From Paenarthrobacter aurescens (GTDB lineage: Bacteria; Actinomycetota; Actinomycetes; Actinomycetales; Micrococcaceae), in the NCBI RefSeq assembly GCF_041549525.1, contig NZ_CP157456.1:3472001-3536000 (forward strand): DNA of 64,000 nucleotides, in the 5' to 3' direction. Position 1 is the first letter of the stretch; the number at the start of each line of letters is the position of its first letter. This document shows positions 1-8,036 of this stretch, in pieces. The notes under the pieces were generated by a model. The model was not told where the DNA came from, did not search any database, and saw nothing but the letters and a program-made list of their open reading frames with translations. The translations under genes were made by a program, and so were the position numbers.

Positions 1-28
1 CGGGCAACACCTCCCCAGGTGCTGCCCG
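1..28. terminator. hairpin at window edge
   Basis: CGGGCA-A-CACCT and AGGTG-C-TGCCCG form a nearly perfect inverted repeat with a CCCC loop. It lies just beyond the stop codon of the small minus-strand gene ending at 81, so it may terminate that gene or a gene left of the window. The sequence beyond position 1 is not visible, so a U-tract cannot be checked. Confidence 0.5.
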
Positions 29-80
29 CCTCGTTGGCTCTGTTGCGCAGAGTCCGCGCCCGTTGGATGCAGGAAAGATC

Positions 81-257
81 CTAGGGGCGCTGCCGGCCGA
101 ACACCGGGAGTGCGCGCAGCCAACGGGAGAACCCGCCGGCCTTGCGGTCACAGTCGGCCGGAATGTAGAAGTCCGGATCTGTGGCACCGAAGGGCAGGTA
201 CAGCTCCTGACCCGGCGCCGGGAATTCCACGACGTTGTTCGTATCCTTCGAGTCCAT
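81..257 (-). CDS. small hypothetical protein (58 aa)
   Basis: A 58-residue acidic/proline-rich protein that I cannot assign to a family. The start chosen is the ATG at 257, because GAGGAGG lies about 5 nt upstream. An upstream in-frame codon at 281 is less likely, because the GAGGAGG lies inside that extension. The protein has a central PGQELYLPF stretch and a basic tail (SRWLRALPVFGRQRP) and no membrane segment. It lies upstream of the uricase gene on the opposite strand. Support comes only from the strong ribosome binding site and the downstream hairpin. Confidence 0.5.
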   Translation of the reverse strand: MDSKDTNNVVEFPAPGQELYLPFGATDPDFYIPADCDRKAGGFSRWLRALPVFGRQRP

Positions 258-454
258 CTGTTCCTCCTCTTTCTGGTGCACTCAGTTTTCCGTACTCCGG
301 AAATCTTTTATTGTTATGTGGAAAGTGTAGGCAGGCCCGAAACGAGGCGTCAAGACCCCATGCGGAGCAAAGCGAGTTGCCGCGGTCACATTTGGATGCT
401 TCATAACGATCCTTCGAAACCCGTATACACAAGACGAAATAGTGCGCTACTCTC

Positions 455-541
455 GAATTAGTTCGTGGCGTAGGTCACGTAACCTGAGAGCAGCAGGCAG
501 GGTCGTAATGAGCTGGCATCAATGGATGTCGGCTCTTTTTT
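455..541 (+). ncRNA. possible small RNA or leader RNA ending in a terminator
   Basis: A plus-strand terminator at 510-541 ends a transcript that contains no visible gene. A TACTCT box (TANNNT) near 440-445 could start an RNA of about 85-90 nt. It does not match a riboswitch I recognise. The 5' end is a guess from the box position, and the hairpin is the only solid part. Confidence 0.25.
510..541 (+). terminator. rho-independent terminator
   Basis: GAGCTGGCATC (510-520) pairs with GATGTCGGCTC (525-535) through 11 positions, two of them G-U, around an AATG loop. Six T follow (536-541). This is one of the few hairpins in the window with a classical U-tract. It isolates the uricase promoter from upstream transcription. 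Confidence 0.75.
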
Positions 542-594
542 GTTGGGTCGGCGCCACCAGAAACGCAGTGGAAACACGCGCTTAATTTCATTGA

Positions 595-610
595 TGGAAC
601 CTAGGTTCCA
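595..610. promoter_or_regulatory. perfect palindrome, candidate IclR/AllR operator
   Basis: TGGAACCTAGGTTCCA is a perfect 16-bp palindrome, 18 bp before the uricase start. IclR-family regulators of ureide catabolism such as AllR bind TTGGAA/TTCCAA-type palindromes, and an IclR gene lies in this cluster (4025-4780). Assigning this site to that regulator is inference. I found no equally good copy before the malic enzyme gene. Confidence 0.5.
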
Positions 611-628
611 CCTCACAGAAGTTGGGAT

Positions 629-1543
629 ATGACCATGAGCAACAACATCGTCCTCGGCGAAAACCAGTACGGCAAAGCAGAAGTCCGCGTCGTCAAGGTC
701 ACCCGGGATACGGACCGCCACCACATCGAAGACCTGAACGTCACCTCGCAGCTGCGCGGCGACTTCCAGGCCGCCCACCTCGAAGGCGACAACGGCCACG
801 TTGTTGCCACCGATACCCAGAAGAACACCGTCTACGCATTCGCCCGTGAAGGCGTAGGCTCACCGGAGTCCTTCCTGCTTCGCCTCGCAGACCACTTCAC
901 CGGCGGGTTCGATTGGGTTACCGGCGGCCGCTGGGAAGCCGAAGCCTACAGCTGGGATCGCATCCAGGCCCACGGCGAGGGACACGATCACAGCTTCGTC
1001 CGCAACGGACAAGAGGTGCGTACCGCCGTCGTCGTCCGTGATGGCGCAACCACGCACCTGATTTCCGGTCTCAAGGACCTGACAGTCCTGAAGACCACGC
1101 AGTCCGGCTTTGTTGGCTACCCGCGCGACAAGTACACCACCTTGCCGGAGACCACCGACCGCATCCTGGCCACCGATGTATCCGCCCGCTGGCGTTACAA
1201 CACCAACCTGGACTTTGCCGGCACGGACTTCAACAAGAGCTACGAGGACATCAAGGCCCTCCTGCTTGAAGGCTTCACGGAAAACTACTCCCACGCCCTG
1301 CAGCAGACGCTGTTCGACATGGGCAAGAAGGTCCTGGAAGCACACAGCGAAGTGGATGAGATCAAGTTCTCCATGCCCAACAAGCACCACTTCCTGGTTG
1401 ACCTGAGCCCGTTCGGCCTGGACAACCCCAACGAGGTCTTCTTCGCCGCGGACCGTCCGTACGGCCTCATTGAAGCAACAGTCCAGCGCGAGAACATCGA
1501 CGCTGCGCCGGTTGCCTGGAGCGGCATCGCCGGCTTCTGCTAA
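629..1543 (+). CDS. uox: urate oxidase (uricase)
   Basis: Oxidises urate with O2 to 5-hydroxyisourate and H2O2 without a cofactor, the first step from urate to allantoin. At 304 aa it has the usual length. Visible family motifs are YGKAEVRVVKV (catalytic Lys), VATDTQKNTVYAFA (catalytic Thr-Asp), the FPRDKYTT-like GYPRDKYTTLPETTDR, and NKHHFLVDL followed by ADRPYGLIEAT near the C-terminus. The protein closely resembles Arthrobacter globiformis uricase as I recall it, including the C-terminal IAGFC. The start at 629 could instead be the ATG at 635; neither has a strong Shine-Dalgarno. It opens the purine catabolic cluster and a palindrome precedes it. Confidence 0.96.
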   Translation: MTMSNNIVLGENQYGKAEVRVVKVTRDTDRHHIEDLNVTSQLRGDFQAAHLEGDNGHVVATDTQKNTVYAFAREGVGSPESFLLRLADHFTGGFDWVTGGRWEAEAYSWDRIQAHGEGHDHSFVRNGQEVRTAVVVRDGATTHLISGLKDLTVLKTTQSGFVGYPRDKYTTLPETTDRILATDVSARWRYNTNLDFAGTDFNKSYEDIKALLLEGFTENYSHALQQTLFDMGKKVLEAHSEVDEIKFSMPNKHHFLVDLSPFGLDNPNEVFFAADRPYGLIEATVQRENIDAAPVAWSGIAGFC

Positions 1544-1582
1544 ACCGCACTAAACCGCACTAAACCCGCATCACCCCAAGGT

Positions 1583-1636
1583 TTTGTGTGCAGGTCCCCC
1601 CAACGGCGCCCCGTAAAGGCCGGACCTGCACACAAA
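1583..1636 (+). terminator. hairpin between uricase and permease
   Basis: TTTGTGTGCAGGTCC (1583-1597) and GGACCTGCACACAAA (1622-1636) form a perfect 15-bp stem with a 24-nt loop. There is no long U-tract. It may terminate uricase transcripts or act as an intra-operon attenuator or processing site before the permease. Confidence 0.6.
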
Positions 1637-1718
1637 GCCAACCCCAAAACCAAAGATTTTGTTAGCCAGACACAGTTAGCCAGACGAAGACGTCTGCCAT
1701 GAACCCAGAAAGTCTGCC

Positions 1719-3227
1719 ATGAACATCAAGAAGAAATCCCGCCCTGCGAATACCACCTCCTCGCAGGCCCACAAGCCGGAACGGCCCGAGGATAAGCGTC
1801 TCTCCATTGGAAGCACCTTCGCTTACGGCTTCCAGCACGTCCTCACCATGTACGGCGGAATCATTGCACCCCCGCTGATCATTGGTGCAGCTGCCGGCAT
1901 GTCCTCCCAGGACATCGGCCTCCTCATCGCCGCTTGTTTGTTCGTTGGCGGCCTGGCCACCATCCTGCAGACCGTTGGCATTCCGTGGTTCGGTTCGCAG
2001 TTGCCTCTGGTCCAGGGTGTTTCCTTCGCCGGTGTTTCCACCATGGTGGCGATCGTTCAAGGCGGCGGCGGGATCCAGGCGGTGTTCGGCTCGGTCATTG
2101 TGGCCTCGCTGATCGGCCTGGCCATCACTCCCCTGTTCTCCAAGATCATCAAATTCTTCCCACCGGTGGTCACAGGAACGGTCATCACCACCATCGGCCT
2201 GACACTGATGCCGGTGGCAGCGAACTGGGCCATGGGTGGCAACGCCAAGGCAGATAACTACGGCAGCATGGCCAACATCGGCCTCGCGGCAGCAACCATG
2301 GGTGTAGTCCTGCTCCTGAGCAAGGTTGGCAACGCTGCCATCTCCCGGCTTTCCATCCTGTTGGCCATGGTGATCGGCACCATCATCGCGTTCATCGCCG
2401 GCATGGCTGACTTCTCCAAGGTGGGCCAGGGCGACATCGTCGCATTCCCCACGCCGTTCGCTTTCGGCGCTCCCACCTTCGAAATCGCTGCGATCATCTC
2501 CATGCTGATCGTCATCCTGGTGACCTTGACCGAGACCTCGGCGGACATCATTGCAGTGGGCGAGATCGTTGACACCAAGGTTGACTCGCGCCGCATCGGC
2601 GACGGCCTCCGCGCAGACATGCTCTCCAGCGCCATCTCCCCGCTGTTCAACTCCTTCACCCAGAGCGCCTTCGCCCAGAACGTGGGACTTGTGGCCATCA
2701 CGGGCATCAAGAGCCGGTTTGTGGTCAGCGCCGGCGGCCTCATCCTGGTGATCCTGGGCCTCCTTCCCATTCTGGGCCGCGTTGTGGCAGCGGTTCCGAC
2801 GCCCGTGCTGGGCGGTGCCGGCGTGGTGCTTTTCGGTACGGTGGCAGCCAGCGGTATCCGTACCCTGGCCAAGGTTGAGTACAAGAACAACATGAACCTG
2901 ATCATCGTGGCAGCATCCATCGGCTTCGGCATGATCCCCATCGCGGCACCGTCCTTCTACGACGCCTTCCCCTCCTGGTTCTCCACGATCTTCCACTCCG
3001 GCATCAGCTCGGCCGCCGTCATGGCAATCCTGCTGAACATCCTCTTCAACCACCTCAAGGCCGGCAACTCGGACAACCAGTCAGTGTTCGTTGCGGGCAC
3101 TGACAGGATCGTCAGCGAAGAGGACATCAAGTGCCTCAGCGAAGGCGACCGCTTTGAGAACGGCAAACTGATTGATGCCGACGGCAAGGAAGTCCCGCTC
3201 AAAACCTCCAGCGCCTCAGAGCACTAA
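1719..3227 (+). CDS. NCS2 family uracil-xanthine/urate permease
   Basis: A 502-residue nucleobase:proton symporter of the NAT/NCS2 family, with about 12-14 hydrophobic segments between residues 40 and 445. Family marks are the TM1 QHVLTMYGG motif (conserved Gln-His), the TETSADIIAVGE segment with its acidic residues around TM8, and the NAT signature QNVGLVAITG. The position after uricase points to urate or xanthine uptake, although substrate cannot be read with certainty. The ATG at 1719 overlaps the stop of a 7-codon open frame (1699-1722), so translational coupling is possible. The leader carries short tandem duplications. Confidence 0.92.
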   Translation: MNIKKKSRPANTTSSQAHKPERPEDKRLSIGSTFAYGFQHVLTMYGGIIAPPLIIGAAAGMSSQDIGLLIAACLFVGGLATILQTVGIPWFGSQLPLVQGVSFAGVSTMVAIVQGGGGIQAVFGSVIVASLIGLAITPLFSKIIKFFPPVVTGTVITTIGLTLMPVAANWAMGGNAKADNYGSMANIGLAAATMGVVLLLSKVGNAAISRLSILLAMVIGTIIAFIAGMADFSKVGQGDIVAFPTPFAFGAPTFEIAAIISMLIVILVTLTETSADIIAVGEIVDTKVDSRRIGDGLRADMLSSAISPLFNSFTQSAFAQNVGLVAITGIKSRFVVSAGGLILVILGLLPILGRVVAAVPTPVLGGAGVVLFGTVAASGIRTLAKVEYKNNMNLIIVAASIGFGMIPIAAPSFYDAFPSWFSTIFHSGISSAAVMAILLNILFNHLKAGNSDNQSVFVAGTDRIVSEEDIKCLSEGDRFENGKLIDADGKEVPLKTSSASEH

Positions 3228-3245
3228 CTCCAACAGGCGCAGGTA

Positions 3246-3290
3246 ACAAAAGGCGGCAGTGGTTCCTTGGGGGACACTGCCGCCTTTTGT
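3246..3290 (+). terminator. strong bidirectional terminator
   Basis: ACAAAAGGCGGCAGTG (3246-3261) pairs perfectly with CACTGCCGCCTTTTGT (3275-3290), a 16-bp stem with a 13-nt loop. The T-rich 3' arm lies 19 bp past the permease stop. Confidence 0.85.
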
Positions 3291-3414
3291 CGGCTCACAG
3301 GGCATGCGGACGCATGCGGTCGGCAGGAAATGTACGACGCCGGAACCCGGCCCCGCGGGCAGCTCACCGTCCCAGCCCGCTCACTTCAAGAGCAGGCCAC
3401 CGTAGGATCAGGCC

Positions 3415-3960
3415 ATGACCGAAGAGTCCAGGACCCAGCAAGCCGGAACCCCATCGACTGGAACACAGGAAGCGGGCACCCAGCCAGCTCCGTGCTTCCA
3501 TTCACTGGCCTTCCGGGAGATCCCCAAGCCGGACTATGCGGACGTTTGCCTGGCCACGCTCCCGGACAGCGCAGGCACGGACACAGGCACGGACACAGAC
3601 CCCACGGAATGGGCGGAGCGGCTGTTCTCCCTGGACTCCATGCCGCGTTGGGTTTCCGCCGCCATGGGTTTGCGCCAGGCACTGGTCCCTTTGATCGGCG
3701 TTCCCAAGGCACCACGGGACACCTTCAAAGTGACGGACCAGTCAGGTGAGGAAGCGCTGATCTACGTCCGGGACAAACACTTGAACTTCGCAGCGGCCGT
3801 GGGCGTGGACCCGGTGAGCCGGCTGATCCGGGTGACTACCGCCGTCGAGCTTAAAGGGTGGCGCGGGAAGCTGTACTTTGCCGTGGTGCAGCCGGTTCAC
3901 CCGCTGGTGGTGAACGCGATGCTGAAGAAGGCCACGCGCTCAAAACCCGCGCCGAGGTAG
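3415..3960 (+). CDS. DUF2867 family protein
   Basis: A 181-residue cytoplasmic protein matching the DUF2867 pattern: an N-terminal phenylalanine-rich stretch (FHSLAFREIPKPDYAD), a central WVSAAMGLRQ, then alternating beta-like segments ending in KLYFAVVQPVHPLVVNAML. Residues 1-28 are a low-complexity Thr/Gln/Gly tail. No catalytic residues are known to me for this family. TAGGAT lies 6 nt before the ATG, suggesting a leaderless transcript. It sits between two terminators as a single gene and is probably not part of the purine pathway. Confidence 0.8.
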   Translation: MTEESRTQQAGTPSTGTQEAGTQPAPCFHSLAFREIPKPDYADVCLATLPDSAGTDTGTDTDPTEWAERLFSLDSMPRWVSAAMGLRQALVPLIGVPKAPRDTFKVTDQSGEEALIYVRDKHLNFAAAVGVDPVSRLIRVTTAVELKGWRGKLYFAVVQPVHPLVVNAMLKKATRSKPAPR

Positions 3961-3964
3961 CAGA

Positions 3965-3992
3965 AACGCCCATGTCCTGGGACATGGGCGTT
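3965..3992. terminator. bidirectional terminator between convergent genes
   Basis: AACGCCCATGTCC and GGACATGGGCGTT form a near-continuous inverted repeat (12-13 bp stem, 2-4 nt loop) between the convergent DUF2867 and IclR genes. Confidence 0.75.
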
Positions 3993-4024
3993 AAGTGCCA
4001 ACTGGGCGGAAGCGAACAGAAAAA

Positions 4025-4780
4025 CTAGTTCTGGTTGAGCTCCGCGGAGATGGCCATGGCAGCCTCGCGCAGCATGGGCACGGCGCGGTCGGCGAAGCTC
4101 TGGTCCACACGGGTGATGGGTCCGGAGACGGAGATCGCGGTGGGAGTGGGCGCGTTGGGCACGGCCATGGCGAAGCAGCGGACGCCGAGCTCCTGCTCTT
4201 CCTCGTCAATGGAGTAGCCGCGTTCGCGGATGAGTTTGAGGTCTGCGAGCAGGGAGTCGATGTCCCCGATGCTCTTGGCCGTGGGGGTTGGCATGCCGGT
4301 ACGGGCCACGATGCCGCGGACAACCTCGTCGTCCAGCTGGGCCAGGATGGCTTTGCCCACGCCGGTATCGTGCGTGTGGGCGCGGCGGCCCACCTCGGTG
4401 AACATGCGCATGGAGTGCATGGAGGGGACCTGGGCTACGTAGATGACCATGTCCGAGTCCAGCACGGCCATGTTGGAGGTTTCGCCGAGGCGTTCCACGA
4501 GGGTCTTCAGCTGCGGACGGGCCACGGCACCGAGCTGCTTGCTGGCACCTTCACCGAGCCGGATGAGCCGCGGCCCCAAGGCGTAGCGGCGGTTGGGCAG
4601 CTGACGGATGTAGCCCAGGGACACCAGAGTCCTCAAAAGGCGGTGAATAGTGGGCAAGGGCAGGTCAGTGGACGACGAAAGCTCGCTCAGCGTGACATCG
4701 CCGCCCGCGTCCGTGATCAGTTCCAGCAGTTCAAAGACGCGCTCAACGGACTGCACGCCTCCGGAGGCTTTTTCAGCCAT
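4025..4780 (-). CDS. IclR family transcriptional regulator, AllR-like
   Basis: A 251-residue DNA-binding regulator. Residues 8-62 form the IclR winged helix (GVQSVERVFELLELI, LPLPTIHRLLRTLVSLGYI). Residues 75-248 form the effector-binding GAF-like domain with the GVGKAILAQL and RERGYSIDEEEQELGVRCFA motifs typical of the family. It is transcribed divergently from the malic enzyme/malate synthase operon across a 221-bp gap. In homologous clusters such regulators sense allantoin or glyoxylate, and its likely role here is control of ureide genes. The exact effector is inference. Confidence 0.9.
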   Translation of the reverse strand: MAEKASGGVQSVERVFELLELITDAGGDVTLSELSSSTDLPLPTIHRLLRTLVSLGYIRQLPNRRYALGPRLIRLGEGASKQLGAVARPQLKTLVERLGETSNMAVLDSDMVIYVAQVPSMHSMRMFTEVGRRAHTHDTGVGKAILAQLDDEVVRGIVARTGMPTPTAKSIGDIDSLLADLKLIRERGYSIDEEEQELGVRCFAMAVPNAPTPTAISVSGPITRVDQSFADRAVPMLREAAMAISAELNQN

Positions 4781-4987
4781 TCCCTTGTCTCCAATGACTC
4801 AGATTCCGACAACTCTTATCCGCAGCGTGAAAAGAATTGCTTAGAACACCCAACATACAGCACAACCGGTACCTGCGCGATGACACCGAACATGACCAAG
4901 CAAGGGGTTGTGTTTCCACTTTGTAGATAATAATATCCATAATACGAAAACATTCAGTTTGGAACGGCGGCCCGGGAACGGGCCTTA

Positions 4988-4996
4988 CAGGAGGAA
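4988..4996 (+). promoter_or_regulatory. strong ribosome binding site of the malic enzyme gene
   Basis: AGGAGGAAT lies 5-6 nt before the ATG at 5002 and fixes that start. The region 4920-4960 upstream is unusually AT-rich (GATAATAATATCCATAATAC), which marks the likely promoter between the divergent IclR and malic enzyme genes. Confidence 0.7.
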
Positions 4997-5001
4997 TTTC
5001 A

Positions 5002-6402
5002 ATGGCGAATCCGAGCCCCGGAAACTCGATCACCCTGCGCGTCGCCGCACCGTCGAGCTTCACAGCTACCAGTGAACTGGCAGCAGCCGTCGGCGCAGCC
5101 GGTGCAGCGATCACCGCACTGGACGTCACGGAATCCCACCACGAGACGATCGTTGTTGACGTCACCTGCAACACCACGGACGACGACCACGCAGGCCGCG
5201 TGAAGGACGCCCTGAACGCCCTCGACGGCGTCACCGTCCAGCACGTCTCGGACCGCACCTTCCTCATGCACCTCGGTGGCAAGCTCGAAGTCGTCCCCAA
5301 AGTAGCCCTGCGCAACCGCGACGACCTCTCGCGTGCCTACACTCCCGGCGTCGCCCGCGTCTGCATGGCCATCGCCGAGGACCCGGCCGCAGCACGCAAC
5401 CTGACGGTCAAGCGCAACACCATCGCCGTCCTCACCGACGGTTCGGCCGTCTTGGGCCTGGGCAACATCGGCCCCGCCGCTGCCCTTCCCGTGATGGAAG
5501 GCAAAGCTGCGCTGTTCAAGCAGTTCGCCAACGTTGACGCCTGGCCGGTCTGCCTGGACACCCAGGACACCGAAGAGATCATCATGATCGCCAAGGCCAT
5601 GGCCCCCGTCTACGGCGGCATCAACCTTGAAGACATCGCTGCACCGCGCTGCTTCGAAATTGAGAACCGCCTCCGCGAAGAACTGGACATCCCGGTATTC
5701 CACGATGACCAGCACGGCACAGCGATCGTCACGCTCGCTGCCCTGGTCAACGCCCTGCGTGTTGTGGACAAGAAGCTCTCCGAGGTCAAGATTGTTGTCT
5801 CGGGCGTCGGCGCTGCCGGCTCGGCCATCATCCAGCTCCTCAAGGCCCAGGGTGCGCAGCACATCATCGCCGCCGGCCGCTCCGGCGCCATCCACTCCGG
5901 CGAAGAATACGGCGACGAGCACCGCAGCTGGATCGCCGCGAACACCAACGAAGAAGGCTTCTCCGGCACCCTGCATGACGCCCTCAAGGGAGCCGACGTC
6001 TTCATCGGCGTCTCCGCTCCGCACGTGATCGGCGAAGAGCAGGTTGCTTCCATGGCAGAGGACGCCATTGTGTTCGCCATGGCCAACCCCACCCCGGAGA
6101 TCGACCCCGTGATCGCGTCCAAGCACGCAGCCGTGGTTGCTACCGGCCGCAGCGACTTCCCCAACCAGATCAACAACGTTCTGGCCTTCCCCGGTTTCTT
6201 CCGCGGCCTGCTGGACGCCGGAGCCTCGGACATCACGCCGAACATGCTGGTGGCCGCTGCCGAAGCAATCGCCAACCGGGTGGCTGACGATGAGCTCAAC
6301 GCGAGTTACATTATCCCCAGCGTCTTCGATCCTCATGTTGCCGCCGACGTAGCGACCGCCGTAGCCAACGCTGCGCACGCCAACGCCGCCAGCGCCCTCT
6401 AG
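5002..6402 (+). CDS. NAD(P)-dependent malic enzyme with N-terminal ACT-like domain
   Basis: Decarboxylates malate to pyruvate with reduction of NAD(P). Of 466 residues, about 1-88 resemble an ACT-type regulatory domain ([27 protein letters not shown]). Residues 95-225 are the malic domain, with [11 protein letters not shown] (catalytic Tyr), MEGKAALFK (catalytic Lys) and the metal-binding FHDDQHGTA. Residues 226-460 are a Rossmann domain with [10 protein letters not shown]. It is followed after 19 bp by malate synthase, so glyoxylate made from allantoin can be condensed to malate and drained to pyruvate. A strong AGGAGGAA precedes it. Confidence 0.95.
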   Translation: MANPSPGNSITLRVAAPSSFTATSELAAAVGAAGAAITALDVTESHHETIVVDVTCNTTDDDHAGRVKDALNALDGVTVQHVSDRTFLMHLGGKLEVVPKVALRNRDDLSRAYTPGVARVCMAIAEDPAAARNLTVKRNTIAVLTDGSAVLGLGNIGPAAALPVMEGKAALFKQFANVDAWPVCLDTQDTEEIIMIAKAMAPVYGGINLEDIAAPRCFEIENRLREELDIPVFHDDQHGTAIVTLAALVNALRVVDKKLSEVKIVVSGVGAAGSAIIQLLKAQGAQHIIAAGRSGAIHSGEEYGDEHRSWIAANTNEEGFSGTLHDALKGADVFIGVSAPHVIGEEQVASMAEDAIVFAMANPTPEIDPVIASKHAAVVATGRSDFPNQINNVLAFPGFFRGLLDAGASDITPNMLVAAAEAIANRVADDELNASYIIPSVFDPHVAADVATAVANAAHANAASAL

Positions 6403-6421
6403 AACAAAGGAATCCGCTCAC

Positions 6422-8035
6422 ATGGCTATCACAGTCACTGATCCCCGGCCGATCGATCGCGCCGAGGAAATCCTTAGCCCCAAGGCACTGGCCTTCGTCG
6501 AGGAACTGCACAAGCGCTTCGCCGGCACCCGCAACGAGCTGCTGGAAGCCCGTCAGGTCAAGCGCCAGAAGGTTGCCGACACCTCCCGCCTGGACTTCCT
6601 CCCGGAGACCCAGGACATCCGCGACGGCGACTGGAAGGTCGCTGAGGCACCGGCAGCTTTGCAGGACCGCCGCGTTGAGATGACCGGCCCGGCAACCCCG
6701 GCCAAGATGGCCATCAACGCCCTCAACTCCGGCGCCAAGGTCTGGCTTGCGGACCTCGAAGACGCCAGCACTCCCACCTGGCCCAACGTTATTGACGCCA
6801 TCCTGAACCTCCGCGACGCCGCCCAGGGAACCCTGAGCTACACCTCGCCCGAAGGCAAGGAATACCGTCTCCGCACCGACGCTCCCCTGGCCGTTGTGGT
6901 GGCCCGCCCCCGTGGCTGGCACATGGAGGAACGGCACCTGCTGATCGACGGCGAACCCGCCGTGGGTGCGCTGGTGGACTTCGGCCTGCACTTCTTCCAC
7001 ATCGCCAAGCAGCTCCTCCTCAACGGTCAGGGTCCGTACTACTACCTGCCCAAGATGGAGAGCCACCTGGAGGCCCGCCTCTGGAACGAGGTCTTCGTCT
7101 TCGCCCAGGACTTCCTCGGCATCCCGCAGGGCAGTGTCCGCGCCACGGTGCTCATCGAAACCATTCCGGCAGCATTCGAAATGGACGAGATCCTCTACGA
7201 ACTGCGCGATCACGCCTCGGGCCTGAACGCCGGCCGCTGGGACTACCTCTTCAGCATCATCAAGTACTTCCGTGATGCCGGCGAGGAGTTTGTCCTCCCG
7301 GACCGCGCCACCGTTGCCATGACCGCTCCGTTCATGCGCGCCTACACCGAGCTTCTGGTCAAGACCTGCCACAAGCGCGGCGCCTTCGCCATGGGTGGCA
7401 TGGCCGCCGTCATCCCCAACCGCAAGCAGCCGGACGTCACCGCCGCAGCCTTCGACAAGGTCCGCGCCGACAAGACCCGCGAAGCAAACGATGGCTTCGA
7501 CGGCTCCTGGGTTGCCCACCCGGACCTGGTCTCCACCTGCCGCGAAGTGTTCGACTCCGTGCTGGGAGACCCTGCCAACGGCGGTAAGAAGAATCAGCTG
7601 GACAAGCAGCGCCCCGAGGTGGACGTCACCGCCGAGCAGCTCATCGACGTCGCCTCCGCCGAAGGCCACGTCACCGAAGCCGGCCTGCGCCTGAACCTGT
7701 ACGTCGCGGTCGCCTACACCGGCGTTTGGATCTCCGGCAGCGGTGCGGTTGCCATCCACAACCTCATGGAAGACGCCGCAACCGCGGAAATCTCCCGCTC
7801 GCAGGTGTGGCAGCAGATCCGCAACAAGTCAGTCCTCGCAGACACCGGCAACACTGTGACCCGCGAACTGGTGACCCGGATCCTGGGCGAAGAAACCGAG
7901 CGCCTGCGGATCGAATTCGGCGACGAGAACTTCAAGAAGTACTACGAGCCCGCGTCCAAGCTGATTGAGGACATCTGTTTGTCCGACGATTACACGGACT
8001 TCCTCACCACCCCCGCGTACGAGCTGGTGGGCTGA
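6422..8035 (+). CDS. aceB: malate synthase A
   Basis: Condenses glyoxylate with acetyl-CoA to malate. The 537-residue length is right for the A isoform. Visible marks are the central KMESHLEARLWNEVF and LIETIPAAFEMDEILYELRDH stretches around the catalytic region (metal-binding Glu/Asp), and the C-terminal GSGAVAIHNLMEDAATAEISR signature. Here it probably consumes the glyoxylate released by ureidoglycolate breakdown rather than serving only the acetate glyoxylate shunt, because no isocitrate lyase gene is next to it. It is followed after 1 nt by the next gene, so the two are cotranscribed. Confidence 0.96.
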   Translation: MAITVTDPRPIDRAEEILSPKALAFVEELHKRFAGTRNELLEARQVKRQKVADTSRLDFLPETQDIRDGDWKVAEAPAALQDRRVEMTGPATPAKMAINALNSGAKVWLADLEDASTPTWPNVIDAILNLRDAAQGTLSYTSPEGKEYRLRTDAPLAVVVARPRGWHMEERHLLIDGEPAVGALVDFGLHFFHIAKQLLLNGQGPYYYLPKMESHLEARLWNEVFVFAQDFLGIPQGSVRATVLIETIPAAFEMDEILYELRDHASGLNAGRWDYLFSIIKYFRDAGEEFVLPDRATVAMTAPFMRAYTELLVKTCHKRGAFAMGGMAAVIPNRKQPDVTAAAFDKVRADKTREANDGFDGSWVAHPDLVSTCREVFDSVLGDPANGGKKNQLDKQRPEVDVTAEQLIDVASAEGHVTEAGLRLNLYVAVAYTGVWISGSGAVAIHNLMEDAATAEISRSQVWQQIRNKSVLADTGNTVTRELVTRILGEETERLRIEFGDENFKKYYEPASKLIEDICLSDDYTDFLTTPAYELVG

Positions 8036-8036
8036 G

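Larger units (their letters stand above)
258..628. other. gene-free region upstream of uricase
   Basis: 371 bases without a convincing gene. It holds, in order, the promoter side of the minus-strand small gene, an AT-richer stretch around 300-460, a strong plus-strand terminator at 510-541, and a perfect 16-bp palindrome at 595-610 just before the uricase gene. Confidence 0.6.

Noticed and set aside
1662..3053. 463-codon minus-strand open frame opposite the permease
   Set aside because: His/Gly/Asp-rich composition typical of a frame antisense to a hydrophobic GC-rich gene; no domain motif and no ribosome binding site, while the plus strand encodes a clear NCS2 permease.
4999..6378. 459-codon minus-strand frame opposite malic enzyme
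   Set aside because: Antisense shadow; the plus-strand protein has full catalytic motifs.
6311..7759. 482-codon minus-strand frame opposite malate synthase
   Set aside because: Antisense shadow of a GC-rich gene with no recognisable domain.
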